From NCBI RefSeq assembly GCF_000402035.1, contig NC_021287.1:620001-684000 (forward strand): DNA of 64,000 bases, read 5' to 3'. Position numbers and translations under genes: made by a program. This document shows, one piece after another, positions 25,407-33,787 of the stretch (the stretch's first letter is position 1; each line of letters begins with the position of its first letter). The DNA comes from Caballeronia insecticola (GTDB taxonomy: Bacteria > Pseudomonadota > Gammaproteobacteria > Burkholderiales > Burkholderiaceae). Below the pieces are notes generated by a model. That model saw only the letters and a program-made list of their open reading frames with translations, was not told the DNA's origin and did no database searches.

Positions 25407-25915
25407 GCGTTGCACAGGTTCTGAGCAAGGCGCGGGCGCTCGGCGTTAGCCTGCGCATTAAGGGCGATCTGATCAACATGCGCGGTCCCGCCGAAGCACT
25501 CGCCGCGATCAAACCCGATATCGCCGAATACAAGCCCGAGATCATGGCGATCCTGAACGCGGCGGGCGGCGCGCTGATCGACCCGGACGGCGGCGCGTAT
25601 CTGCCGTGGGGGCCGTATTTGTCATCGGCTGATGTGGTGCGGATGCGTGCCGAGCTGGCCGAGGCGATCGAGGACTTGGCGGATTGGGAAGACTGGCCGG
25701 CCACGTATCGCGACGAAATCCTGTCGCGGGCGATGCGCGGTCCGCTGTGCGATCTGCTGCCCAATCTGGCGCACTTCCGTGAACGCGTGTCTGACCACAA
25801 CGCCGAGAGCGAAGCGCGGTTCCTGCCGCGTCGGCGCGCATGGCGCGCGTGCGACGATCTGACGAATCGAGGGTATCCGCTCGCGCGCGGAGCTGGTCGG
25901 CACGGTGGTGCATAG
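25403..25915 (+). CDS. Unknown element protein with TubC-N-like start
   Basis: The 170-residue product overlaps the replicase stop (ATGA). Residues 3-50 (SKARALGVSLRIKGDLINMRGPAEALAA...KPEIMAIL) resemble the TubC N-terminal docking fold often found in phage and plasmid replication-linked proteins. The rest contains WEDWPATYRDEILSRAM and an Arg-rich end. Function unknown; the coupling suggests a replication accessory. Confidence 0.65.
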   Translation: MSVAQVLSKARALGVSLRIKGDLINMRGPAEALAAIKPDIAEYKPEIMAILNAAGGALIDPDGGAYLPWGPYLSSADVVRMRAELAEAIEDLADWEDWPATYRDEILSRAMRGPLCDLLPNLAHFRERVSDHNAESEARFLPRRRAWRACDDLTNRGYPLARGAGRHGGA

Positions 25916-26261
25916 CGTTCTGAGCGGCGCGCCGTGCAACTTGCCAAACGCATACGGGATAAGGCTGAGGCGCTGGTGCGCACCTCAGAAGTACGCACTC
26001 AGGTACGCACGGAAACCGGGGTTTTTACCGTCTATAAAAAGAACGGTGCGCGGAATATTTGAGTGCTGACGGTTGCAGTTACCACCACAGGTTCTTAGTG
26101 CGGTTACCACGGAAACCGAGGTTTTACGGCAGCATGAAAAGTAGCAAGTCGGCGCGGGTTACTCCGCACTGAAACGCCCACCAGAGTCCGCGTTCAGTGG
26201 TCGATGAGTCTGCACCGGCGCGGCTTTTCCGTTTGATGATTTCGTATTCTGTGGAGGCCCA
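25916..26261. other. Non-coding gap with a repeated motif
   Basis: No good gene is seen in these 346 bases. CACGGAAACCGGGGTTTTTAC (from 26008) recurs, slightly changed, as CACGGAAACCGAGGTTTTAC at 26108, 100 bp away. Each copy can form a small hairpin (AAACC/GGTTT). GTACGCAC also occurs twice just before. Role unknown. Confidence 0.5.
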
Positions 26262-26819
26262 ATGCGCGGCGGAACGAGGATCAACGCGGGCAGGCCGCGA
26301 ACGAGACCGCAGACGCGACAGCTCCGATCGATCGACGTGCGGCGACTGCAACGGGAAAACCTGTTGCGCCCGAGCTTGTCCTTCGGCTGGCAGTGGACGG
26401 ACGACGAAGGCAACCCGGCATCACGGATTGACGTTCGCACACACGAACGCGCGGTTACGCTCGAATATGCGATCAACGGCAAGCCCGTCGAGCAGCGTAT
26501 CGCGCTGCTCGAAACGCCTTGCAACTACGGCGGCGCGCGCGCGTGGTTCGAATGTCCGTGCTGTCGGCGGCGCGTGGCGCTGCTGTACTTGTCGCGGCAA
26601 GTCGCCTGCCGTCAGTGCTTCCGGCTCGCCTATCCGAGCCAGTCCGAGGATCTGATCGGCCGCATGTGGCGCAAGCAGGGAAAGGTGGAGAGGCGTTTGC
26701 GAACAGGCAAGCGAATGACTAACGCCACGCGCAAACGGCTCATAGACGAGCTCATCCGTGTCGAGGACGCCCGTGAAGCAGCGTTCATAGCGGCGGCGCG
26801 ACGCCTCCTCGGGTGGTGA
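26262..26819 (+). CDS. Zinc-ribbon element protein of unknown function
   Basis: The 185-residue protein begins with a basic segment (GRPRTRPQTRQLRSIDVRRLQR), then a beta-rich domain, then a Cys pair ECPCCRRRVALLY...ACRQCFRLAYPSQ, a likely zinc ribbon, and a helical basic C-terminus. It is a familiar hypothetical in proteobacterial prophages and ICEs. The Zn site suggests nucleic-acid binding. The gene stands alone between two gaps. Confidence 0.7.
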   Translation: MRGGTRINAGRPRTRPQTRQLRSIDVRRLQRENLLRPSLSFGWQWTDDEGNPASRIDVRTHERAVTLEYAINGKPVEQRIALLETPCNYGGARAWFECPCCRRRVALLYLSRQVACRQCFRLAYPSQSEDLIGRMWRKQGKVERRLRTGKRMTNATRKRLIDELIRVEDAREAAFIAAARRLLGW

Positions 26820-26960
26820 CATTTTTCAGCGGCGCGACTGAATGCATAACTAAGCAGTCGTGCGGTCACTCGTTCAGGCACTCCGTTCAACTGCGCGTTA
26901 CGCAGACCGCATTCAAGAACGGGATATGCTTGCACGCGTCTCACTCAAAAAGGGCGGAAT

Positions 26961-27470
26961 ATGGCAGCAGGAATCGATTGGCCTGTGACAATCGGAGTGC
27001 TGACGGGGATAGTCGGGACGGTAACCGGCATCGCCGGAACGATTATGGCTCTCATCGCATTGCATCGAACGAAGTGGGTCAGAGAAGTCGAGATGCGGCT
27101 GGATTTAGATAAGGCTATCGTTACAGCTAGCCACACGAGCTTCGCATTACCTGACTTGCTGCAGCGTGCGCTGGATTCGAGGCGTGCGGTGCTCGCGGCC
27201 CAAGGACGAGGAAACTCCGGTGCGTGGCAGGCCTTAAATGACGAGATTCATCAAGCGAAAGCAAAGTGGTGGCAACTGCATCAGGCAGTCGCCGGCCTAG
27301 CCGAAAGCTCCGACAGACAACCGCTCGAGAGCATGGCTGCAACGCTTGCTGACGTTCACGCGCTGCAGCTTGACCTTACTGCGATGAGCGACAAAGACCG
27401 GGCAGAGTTGTTGCACGACGATGAAACACGCAGGGAGATCGCGCGACAGCATGAAAGCCGCTTGCCCTAG
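26961..27470 (+). CDS. Membrane-anchored cargo-like protein, unknown
   Basis: The 169-residue protein has one N-terminal transmembrane helix (about 8-32, TIGVLTGIVGTVTGIAGTIMALIAL) and a cytoplasmic helical domain with Trp-rich patches (KAKWWQLHQAVAGLAESS). No family recognised. It sits between the zinc-ribbon gene and the integrase in less GC-rich DNA than the core, a position where P4-like elements often carry strain-specific cargo such as anti-phage genes. That role is only a guess. Confidence 0.55.
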   Translation: MAAGIDWPVTIGVLTGIVGTVTGIAGTIMALIALHRTKWVREVEMRLDLDKAIVTASHTSFALPDLLQRALDSRRAVLAAQGRGNSGAWQALNDEIHQAKAKWWQLHQAVAGLAESSDRQPLESMAATLADVHALQLDLTAMSDKDRAELLHDDETRREIARQHESRLP

Positions 27471-27556
27471 TCGGCGCACGCGCGAATACCGCTGAGAAAT
27501 GTTGAGCTGGCGAACGCGACACCGAACGTTAAGTTTTGTTAAGGACAATTCGCGAT

Positions 27557-28774
27557 TCAACTCGCGGCCCGCTCCAGCGGAATGACTTGAGCGCCGGCCT
27601 TGACCCGCTCCAGATAATCCGCCCACGTCTGCATCATCGCGCGCCGCTCCTTGATGAACTTCGTCCGGTTGTACGCCGAGCCGAGATTGTCGGGAACTAC
27701 GTGCGCGAGCTGGTGCTCGATGACTTCCGGCTTCTGCTCCAGCTCTTCGTGCAGGATCGTGCGCGCCATTGCGCGAAAGCCGTGGCCGGTTATTTCCGTG
27801 CGTGTGTCGTAACCGAGTCGCCGCAGCGCTGCGTTGATTGCGGCCTCACTCATCGGCCGCTGTGTCGAGCGCGCGCCGGGAAACACAAACCGACCCGTGC
27901 CGGTAAGCGCGTGCAACGCGCGCAGGATCGCCACGGCTTGGCTCGCGAGCGGGACGAGGTGTTGAGTCTTCGTCTTGCTGACGAGATAGCGCCATTCGCC
28001 CTTGTCCAGATCGAACTCGGTCCACTCGGCCTGACGCAACTCGCCCGGACGGACGAACAGCATCGGCGCGAGCTTGAGGGCGCACTGAACCGGGAAAGTG
28101 CCAGAGAAGGCGTCGAAGGCGCGCAGCATCTCGCCGACTTTCGCCGGATCGGTGATCGAGGCGAAATGCGTGGTCGCGGCCGGCGGAATCGCGCCAACCA
28201 GATCGCGGGCGGGGTCTGTCTTGCAGTGGCCTTCCTTGATGCCGAAGCGGAACACACGGCTTATCTCGCTGCGCACACGATGCGCCGTGAAGCGCGCTCC
28301 GCGTCCGTCGATGCGTTTCAGCACGGCGAGCAGTTCGGGCGCGTCGATAGCCGTAATCGGCCGCGTGCCGAGCCACGGAAACACGTCATTGTCGAAGCGC
28401 GCAAGCGTCTTGTTGTACTGGCCGATTTCAACAAGCGCCTTGCGTTCATCCATCCATGCGAGCGCCACGGCCTTGAACGAGTTCGCCGCAGCGAGCAGGG
28501 CGGCGCGCTTGTCGGCTTTCTTGGTTTCGCCGGGGTCGAGGCCCTGTGCGAGCTTTTCGCGTGCTTCGTCGCGCTTCTTGCGCGCCGCCGCCAGCGACAC
28601 GTCTGGATAGACGCCAAGCGCGAGGCGCTTCTCCTTGCCCGCAAATCGGTACTTCATCCGCCAGTACTTGCCGCCAGCGGGCGTGAGTTCAAGGTACATG
28701 CCGCCGCTGTCCGCGAGGCGATAGGTTTTCTCGCGCGGCATGGCGTTACGGACGGCAGTGTCGGTAAGGGGCAT
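27557..28774 (-). CDS. int: Tyrosine-type integrase (DUF4102/P4 family)
   Basis: The 405-residue protein begins MPLTDTAVRNA and has an N-terminal DUF4102 arm-binding domain (YLELTPAGGKYWRMKYRFAGKEKRL), a SAM-like core-binding domain and a C-terminal catalytic domain. The active-site residues are visible as Arg in RPGELRQAEW, His/Arg in HGFRAMART, the HQLAH segment and Tyr in SAYNRTKF. ATG 28774 is chosen because AGGTG precedes it and the family starts so; an upstream in-frame ATG at 28795 has no ribosome site and would run into the arm repeats. It points away from the tRNA, as usual for P4-type islands. Confidence 0.93.
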   Translation of the reverse strand: MPLTDTAVRNAMPREKTYRLADSGGMYLELTPAGGKYWRMKYRFAGKEKRLALGVYPDVSLAAARKKRDEAREKLAQGLDPGETKKADKRAALLAAANSFKAVALAWMDERKALVEIGQYNKTLARFDNDVFPWLGTRPITAIDAPELLAVLKRIDGRGARFTAHRVRSEISRVFRFGIKEGHCKTDPARDLVGAIPPAATTHFASITDPAKVGEMLRAFDAFSGTFPVQCALKLAPMLFVRPGELRQAEWTEFDLDKGEWRYLVSKTKTQHLVPLASQAVAILRALHALTGTGRFVFPGARSTQRPMSEAAINAALRRLGYDTRTEITGHGFRAMARTILHEELEQKPEVIEHQLAHVVPDNLGSAYNRTKFIKERRAMMQTWADYLERVKAGAQVIPLERAAS

Positions 28775-28787
28775 AGGGCACACCTGT

Positions 28788-28856
28788 GGGGGCATAAATC
28801 AGGGGGCATCTCGCGATTCTCTGCGATGCCCCCAAAAATGCCCCCGATATGCCCCC
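28788..28856. repeat. TGCCCCC heptamers, right end (possible integrase arm sites)
   Basis: Two copies in reverse orientation (GGGGGCA at 28788-28794 and 28802-28808) and three direct (28827, 28839, 28850; spacing 12 and 11). They lie directly upstream of int, so they could also serve integrase autoregulation. Confidence 0.65.
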
Positions 28857-28890
28857 GCTGTCAATGGTGAAACATGGGCGACGATGGCAA

Positions 28891-28928
28891 ATAAAAAACC
28901 CCGAGAGCCTTGCGCTGTCGGGGTTTCT
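28891..28928 (-). terminator. Terminator downstream of tRNA-Leu, carried by the element
   Basis: AAACCCCGA (28897-28905) pairs with TCGGGGTTT (28918-28926); on the minus strand it is followed by TTTTTTATTT. It would end the tRNA transcript and so protect the element from read-through. Confidence 0.8.
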
Positions 28929-28958
28929 GGTGATACTTGGTGAACCTTTGCTATGTAT

Positions 28959-28978
28959 TTGGTGCCCAGGGCCGGAAT
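28959..28978 (+). other. tRNA-side att site
   Basis: TTGGTGCCCAGGGCCGGAAT, the 3' end of tRNA-Leu read on the plus strand, paired with the copy at 18477-18495. Confidence 0.75.
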
Positions 28979-29044
28979 CGAACCGGCACGCCTTGCGGCG
29001 GGGGATTTTGAGTCCCCTGCGTCTACCAATTTCACCACCTGGGC
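28960..29044 (-). tRNA. tRNA-Leu(CAA)
   Basis: The 85-base minus-strand sequence folds as a class II tRNA: acceptor GCCCAGG/CCTGGGC, anticodon stem GGGGA/TCCCC around loop CTCAAAA with anticodon CAA, a long variable arm GCCGCAAGGCG, and T arm GCCGGTTCGATTCCGGC. The 3' CCA is encoded. It reads UUG. The insertion has left it complete. Confidence 0.96.
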
Positions 29045-29158
29045 TTGCATCGGCTGAGCGACGATAAAGTGCTGACCAGCCGATAGAGTCGGCGATTATG
29101 ACGCAAAACGCCGCCGCGGGCAAGCGCAGTAGCAACGGCGTCAACGCCTTCCTCGCCG

Positions 29159-30319
29159 CTACTGCGCGAGATAAACGAACGCGCCGTTCCGGATCGTGCC
29201 CATCACGCTTGCGCGCTGATCCAGACCGACGTGATCCGTCGCGCTCGTATTCACGACGCCGTTCGGCACGACGAGCTCATGCGCGTGCTCCAGTTCCGCG
29301 CGCAGCGCCACGCGAAACGCCTTCGTGCCGGGCGTGGCCGTTTTCAGCGCACGCGCCACGGCATCCTGCAGACGCGGATACACGCCTGCCGCATCGCCCG
29401 CGAACTGCGTGACCGTGCCGCGGCCGTACTTGTCCTCGTAAGCGTTCGCGAACGCGAGCGCCGCCTTCTTCGACGGATGATCCGCCGGCAGCGTGCGCGC
29501 GACGACCACCGGCTGCGTCGGCAACAGCGTGCCTTCGACGTCCTTGCCGCCCAGCTTGATGAACTCCGGCGTGGCAATACCGTGTGTCTGATAGATCGCG
29601 CCCTTGTAGCCGCGTTCGACCAGCGTGCGCTGCGGCAGCACCGTCGGCGTGCCGGCGCCCGCGATCAGCACGGCGTCGGGTTTCGCGGCGATCAGCTTGA
29701 GAATCTGGCCGGTCACGCTCGCGTCCGTGCGGTTGAAGCGCTCGCTCGCGACAATCTTGATATGCCGCAACTCGGCGAACTTGCTGAATTCGCTGAGCCA
29801 GCTGTCGCCGTAGCTATCCGCGAAGCCAATGAAGCCCACCGTCTTCACGCCGTGATTGGCCATGTAGCGCGTCATCACGTCGGCCATGGCGCGGTCGGTC
29901 TGGGCCATCTTGAACGCCCACACTTTTTTGCCTTCCTGCGGCTCCACGACCGACGCCGAGCCGATCAGCGTGATCATCGGCGTTTTGTATTCGGCGACAG
30001 GATCGAGCGCCGCGAGCGCCGCCGGCGTGATGTTCGGGCCGACGATCACATCGACCTTGTCTTCGGTAATGAGCTTGCGGATATTGCGCACGGCCGCGCC
30101 GGGGTCGGAGCCGTCGTCGAGGATGATGTACTCCGCGTTCTGCCCGGCGATGGTTTTCGGCCACATCAGCATCGCGTTCTTGCTCGTGATGCCGATCGCG
30201 GCAGCCGGGCCGGTGCTCGACAGATCGATGCCAACTTTCAATTGCGCCTGCGCGCCAGCGGTCAATACAGACAAGGCGATGCCGGCGAGCAGCCGGCTCG
30301 TGAACTTCGACAACGTCAT
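29159..30319 (-). CDS. ABC transporter substrate-binding protein, branched-chain amino acid type (orphan)
   Basis: The 386-residue protein has a Sec signal (TSRLLAGIALSVLTAGAQAQ) and a type I binding-protein fold: VGIDLSSTGPAAAIG, VIVGPNITPAALAALDPV and GFIGFADSYGDSWL. It belongs to the LivK/Peripla_BP_6 group, but the ligand may be an aromatic or other carboxylate. No permease or ATPase genes are next to it, so it must share a transporter encoded elsewhere. ATG 30319 has GGAG nine bases upstream; a TTG five codons earlier is less likely. Confidence 0.85.
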   Translation of the reverse strand: MTLSKFTSRLLAGIALSVLTAGAQAQLKVGIDLSSTGPAAAIGITSKNAMLMWPKTIAGQNAEYIILDDGSDPGAAVRNIRKLITEDKVDVIVGPNITPAALAALDPVAEYKTPMITLIGSASVVEPQEGKKVWAFKMAQTDRAMADVMTRYMANHGVKTVGFIGFADSYGDSWLSEFSKFAELRHIKIVASERFNRTDASVTGQILKLIAAKPDAVLIAGAGTPTVLPQRTLVERGYKGAIYQTHGIATPEFIKLGGKDVEGTLLPTQPVVVARTLPADHPSKKAALAFANAYEDKYGRGTVTQFAGDAAGVYPRLQDAVARALKTATPGTKAFRVALRAELEHAHELVVPNGVVNTSATDHVGLDQRASVMGTIRNGAFVYLAQ

Positions 30320-30377
30320 CGGAAGGGTCTCCAAGGGAAATGCATCGATTTTTTGTCGGCGATGGACGCCGTTTTTT

Positions 30378-31319
30378 CTACAGCTCGTAGCTTTCGTGCT
30401 CGCCCGACAGCGCCTGCTCGATCAGCTTGCGGTTGAGCGACGGCGACAGCAGTTCGACAAGCGTATACACATAGCTGCGCAGATAGGCGCCCTGCTTGAG
30501 CGCGAGCCGCGTGACGTTCGTGCCGAACAGATGGCCGACCGGCATCGCGCGCAGATGCCGGTCGCGCTCCGGATTGAACGCGATGTCCGCCATGATGCCG
30601 ACGCCGAGCCCCAGCTCGACGTAAGTCTTGATCACGTCCGCGTCGATGGCTTCGAGCACGATGTCCGGCGTCAGATTGCGCAGCGCGAACGCATGGTTGA
30701 TCTTCGTGCGCCCGGCGAAGGACGCCTCGTACGTAATCAGCGGATACTGCGCGAGATCGTCGAGCGTGAGAAGCTTGCGTTCCAGCAGCGGATGGTCCGG
30801 AAGCATGACGGCGAGATGCTGCCACTGGAAGCAGGGCAGCGACACCAGTTCCTTATAGTTGGCGATGGCTTCCGTCGCGATGGCGATGTCCGCCTGATCG
30901 TGGATCACCATTTCGGCGACCTGCGTCGGGCTGCCTTGCAGAATGGCCAGGTGAACCTTCGGAAAGCGCTTCTTGAACTCCGCGATGGCGGCCGGCAGCG
31001 AGTAGCGCGCCTGCGTGTGCGTGGCGGCGATCACGAGATTGCCCTGATCCTGCGCCGCGTAATCTTTACCGACGCGCTTCAGGCTTTCGACTTCCTGCAG
31101 AATTTTCTCGACCGACGCGAGAATGATGCGCCCCGGCTCCGTCAGCGATCTCACGCGTTTCCCGTGCCGCGTGAAAATCTCGACGCCCAGTTCGTCCTCC
31201 AGTTCGATGATCGCCTTGGAGACGCCCGGCTGCGACGTATACAGCGCCTTCGCGGCTTCCGTCAGGTTGAAATTCTGCCGGACGGCCTCGCGCACGAAGC
31301 GGAACTGATGCAGATTCAT
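30378..31319 (-). CDS. cysB: HTH-type transcriptional regulator CysB
   Basis: The 313-residue LysR-family protein starts MNLHQFRFVREAVRQNFNLTEAA, whose winged HTH differs from most LysR proteins by the FRFVREA form characteristic of CysB/Cbl. ALYTSQPGVSKAI is the recognition-helix region and TYEASFAGRTKINHAF is typical of the CysB effector domain, which senses O/N-acetylserine. It should activate the divergent cysI operon under sulfur limitation. Confidence 0.93.
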   Translation of the reverse strand: MNLHQFRFVREAVRQNFNLTEAAKALYTSQPGVSKAIIELEDELGVEIFTRHGKRVRSLTEPGRIILASVEKILQEVESLKRVGKDYAAQDQGNLVIAATHTQARYSLPAAIAEFKKRFPKVHLAILQGSPTQVAEMVIHDQADIAIATEAIANYKELVSLPCFQWQHLAVMLPDHPLLERKLLTLDDLAQYPLITYEASFAGRTKINHAFALRNLTPDIVLEAIDADVIKTYVELGLGVGIMADIAFNPERDRHLRAMPVGHLFGTNVTRLALKQGAYLRSYVYTLVELLSPSLNRKLIEQALSGEHESYEL

Positions 31320-31557
31320 TTATAACCCTTGCTTATAACCATCAGGCATATCAAAGTAATTTTTCAGTCGTTTGCAATATATAGCAGGTTCTTTACTATC
31401 AGTCCAATTTTTCCAATATCCATATCTGTTTTCGTCATTTGCTTATGAGGGTTCCGTCTGAACGGTGCCGGCGGCGAAGACTCAATGAATATTCGATGGA
31501 CGAGACGCGCGACGTAACCTAGGACGCCGCGCTTTGACAAAAACTTGGGGCCCCCGA
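31320..31557. promoter_or_regulatory. cysB-cysI divergent control region
   Basis: This AT-rich region has TTATAACC at 31320-31327 and again at 31333-31340, 13 bp apart, then further AT-rich stretches (CAAAGTAATTTTTCAG, GCAATATATAGCAGG). CysB sites are AT-rich and loosely repeated, so these repeats are candidates for CysB binding; the first overlaps the cysB start. The cysI promoter must lie to the right. Confidence 0.5.
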
Positions 31558-33234
31558 ATGTACCAATACGATCAGATCGACCAACGCATCGTCGACGAAC
31601 GTGTCGCGCAGTATGCAGACCAGGTTCGCCGTCGGCTGTCGGGCGAATTGAGCGAAGAGGAATTCCGTCCGCTGCGTCTGCAGAACGGTTTGTACATGCA
31701 GCGTCACGCCTACATGCACCGCATCGCGATTCCGTACGGCAACCTGCGCAGCGACCAGATGCGCGTGCTGGCCACCATCGCGCGCGAGCACGACCGCGGC
31801 TACGGCCACTTTTCGACGCGCACCAACATCCAGTTCAACTGGGTCGAGCTCGAAGAAACGCCGGAAATCCTGCGCAAGCTCGCCTCGGTGCAGATGCACG
31901 CCATCCAGACGTCGGGCAACTGCATCCGCAACATCACGGCCGATCAGTTCGCGGGCGTGGCGCCCGACGAAGAGGTCGATCCGCGTCCGTGGGCGGAGAT
32001 CATGCGTCAATGGTCGACGTTCCATCCGGAATTCGCATGGCTGCCGCGCAAGTTCAAGATCGCGGTGAACGGCTCGACGGAAGATCGCGCAGCGGTGCAA
32101 GTGCACGATCTGGGCGTCTATCTGAAGAAGAACGCGCAGGGCGAAGTCGTCATGGACATCCTCGCGGGCGGCGGGCTGGGCCGCACGCCGATCGTCGGCG
32201 CGATCATCAAGCGCGATCTGCCGTGGCAGCATTTGCTCACCTATTGCGAAGCCGTGCTGCGTGTGTACAACCGCTACGGCCGTCGCGACAACATGTACAA
32301 GGCGCGCATCAAGATTCTCGTGAAGGCGCTGTCGCCGGAGAAGTTTTCGAAGCAGGTCGAAGAGGAATGGCAGCATTTGAAGGACGGTCCGTCGACGCTC
32401 ACGCAGGCGGAGCTCGAGCGCGTGTCGGCGTTCTTCGCGCCGCCCGCGTACGACAAGCTCGCGGACACCGACGCCTCGTATGAAAAGCATCTGATCGAGA
32501 GCAAGCCGTTCGCGCGCTGGGTCGAGCGCAACGTGCGTCCGCACAAGGTGCCGGGCTATGCGTCGGTGACGCTGTCGCTCAAGCCGCGCGAGATCGCGCC
32601 GGGCGACGCCACCGACAAGCAAATGGACGACGTCGCCGATCTGGCCGACGAATTCTCGTTCGGTGAAATCCGCGTGTCGCACGAACAGAACCTGATTCTC
32701 GCGAACGTGAAGAAGCGCGATCTGTACACCGTGTGGGAACGCGCGAAGGCGCTCGGTTTCGCGACGGCGAACATCGGCCTGCTGACGGACATCATCGCGT
32801 GCCCGGGCGGCGATTTCTGCTCGCTCGCGAACGCGAAGTCGATTCCGATCGCGCTCGCCATTCAGGATCGCTTCAACGATCTCGACTATGTGCACGACCT
32901 GGGCGATCTGTCGCTGAACATCTCGGGCTGCATCAACGCGTGCGGTCATCATCACGTCGGCAATATCGGCATTCTGGGCGTCGATAAGGACGGCTCCGAG
33001 TGGTATCAGGTGACGCTCGGCGGCGAGCAGAGTTCGGGCGCGACCGGCGCGCATCTGGGCAAGGTGATCGGCCCGTCGTTCTCGGCGGAAGAAATGCCCG
33101 ACGTGATCGCGCAAGTGATCGATACCTTCGTCGACAACCGCGGCGAAGGCGAGCGTTTCATCGAGACGTTCAATCGCATCGGCATGGCGCCGTTCAAGGA
33201 GCGCGTGTACGCATCGCGCCAGGCTCACGCTTGA
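31558..33234 (+). CDS. cysI: Assimilatory sulfite reductase hemoprotein (nitrite/sulfite reductase family)
   Basis: The 558-residue product has the siroheme/[4Fe-4S] signature in two Cys pairs: CPGGDFCSLA and SGCINACGHHHVGNIG. The N-terminal ferredoxin-like half (LMRQWS...) and RTNIQFNWVEL are also typical. It reduces sulfite to sulfide; siroheme comes from the pathway started by cobA downstream. ATG 31558 fits family length; an upstream start eight codons earlier is less likely. Confidence 0.93.
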   Translation: MYQYDQIDQRIVDERVAQYADQVRRRLSGELSEEEFRPLRLQNGLYMQRHAYMHRIAIPYGNLRSDQMRVLATIAREHDRGYGHFSTRTNIQFNWVELEETPEILRKLASVQMHAIQTSGNCIRNITADQFAGVAPDEEVDPRPWAEIMRQWSTFHPEFAWLPRKFKIAVNGSTEDRAAVQVHDLGVYLKKNAQGEVVMDILAGGGLGRTPIVGAIIKRDLPWQHLLTYCEAVLRVYNRYGRRDNMYKARIKILVKALSPEKFSKQVEEEWQHLKDGPSTLTQAELERVSAFFAPPAYDKLADTDASYEKHLIESKPFARWVERNVRPHKVPGYASVTLSLKPREIAPGDATDKQMDDVADLADEFSFGEIRVSHEQNLILANVKKRDLYTVWERAKALGFATANIGLLTDIIACPGGDFCSLANAKSIPIALAIQDRFNDLDYVHDLGDLSLNISGCINACGHHHVGNIGILGVDKDGSEWYQVTLGGEQSSGATGAHLGKVIGPSFSAEEMPDVIAQVIDTFVDNRGEGERFIETFNRIGMAPFKERVYASRQAHA

Positions 33235-33244
33235 GGATTTCTAA

Positions 33245-33784
33245 ATGACGTTGATTATCAAGAATCGCGCGGTCGTGGAAGACAGCTTCACCGTGGTGCG
33301 TGCCGCCGAAGACGGCGCACTGCCCGCCATCGATGCGCTCCCGGCCGGCAAGCTGATCGTGCCTTTCGCGCTGTGGAAGGAGCACAAGTCGGCGATCATC
33401 GCGTCGCGCGCGAAGGAAGACATCGGCGTGTGGCTCGCCCCCGATGACGAACCCGCCGAACTCGCGGCCGATTTCGACGATCTCTCCGTGATCGCGGTCG
33501 ATTTCCCCGTATTCCGCGATGGCCGCGGCTTTTCGATCGGCCGCCTGCTGCGCGAGCGCTACGAGTGGAAGGGCGAACTGCGCGCGATCGGCGACGTCCT
33601 GCGCGATCAGGTGCTGTTCCATTCGCGCTGCGGCTTCGATGCGTTCGCCGTGCGCGCGGACAAAGATATTCACGACGCGCTCAACGCCTTCAGCGAATTC
33701 TCGGAACTGTATCAAGGCGCGACCGACAATCCCGAACCGCTGTTCCGCCGTCGCGCGGCGGTTCTGGCCGCACGCGGAGCCTAA
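33245..33784 (+). CDS. DUF934 domain protein (sulfur-assimilation accessory)
   Basis: The 179-residue protein matches DUF934: VVEDSFTVVRAAEDG, the segment DDLSVIAVDFPVFRDGRGFSIGRLLRERY and the CGFDAFAVRAD region near the end. It is always found beside cysI or cysH in Beta- and Gammaproteobacteria and is thought to help electron supply to sulfite reductase; the mechanism is unknown. It begins 11 bases after cysI, in the same operon. Confidence 0.9.
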   Translation: MTLIIKNRAVVEDSFTVVRAAEDGALPAIDALPAGKLIVPFALWKEHKSAIIASRAKEDIGVWLAPDDEPAELAADFDDLSVIAVDFPVFRDGRGFSIGRLLRERYEWKGELRAIGDVLRDQVLFHSRCGFDAFAVRADKDIHDALNAFSEFSELYQGATDNPEPLFRRRAAVLAARGA

Positions 33785-33787
33785 TGC

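Larger units (their letters stand above)
18477..28978. mobile_element. Integrated P4-like element in tRNA-Leu(CAA)
   Basis: Boundaries are the 20-bp 3' end of tRNA-Leu (28959-28978) and a near copy at 18477-18495. Between them lie a tyrosine integrase beside the tRNA, repeated TGCCCCC heptamers inside both ends, AlpA and Rha-type regulators, small genes, a toprim/P-loop replicase and iterons. No capsid, portal, terminase, lysis or conjugation gene was recognised, so it is either a satellite that depends on a helper phage or a cryptic replicative island. Both ends carry less GC-rich cargo-like genes (18780-19661 and 26961-27470). Confidence 0.8.

Noticed and set aside
27536..28870. A 444-codon frame opposite the integrase
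   Set aside because: The integrase on the other strand has all catalytic residues; the opposite frame is Arg/His-rich with no domain.
18477..28978. A complete prophage
   Set aside because: No head, tail, terminase or lysis genes fit in the 10.5 kb; the gene set matches a satellite or island.
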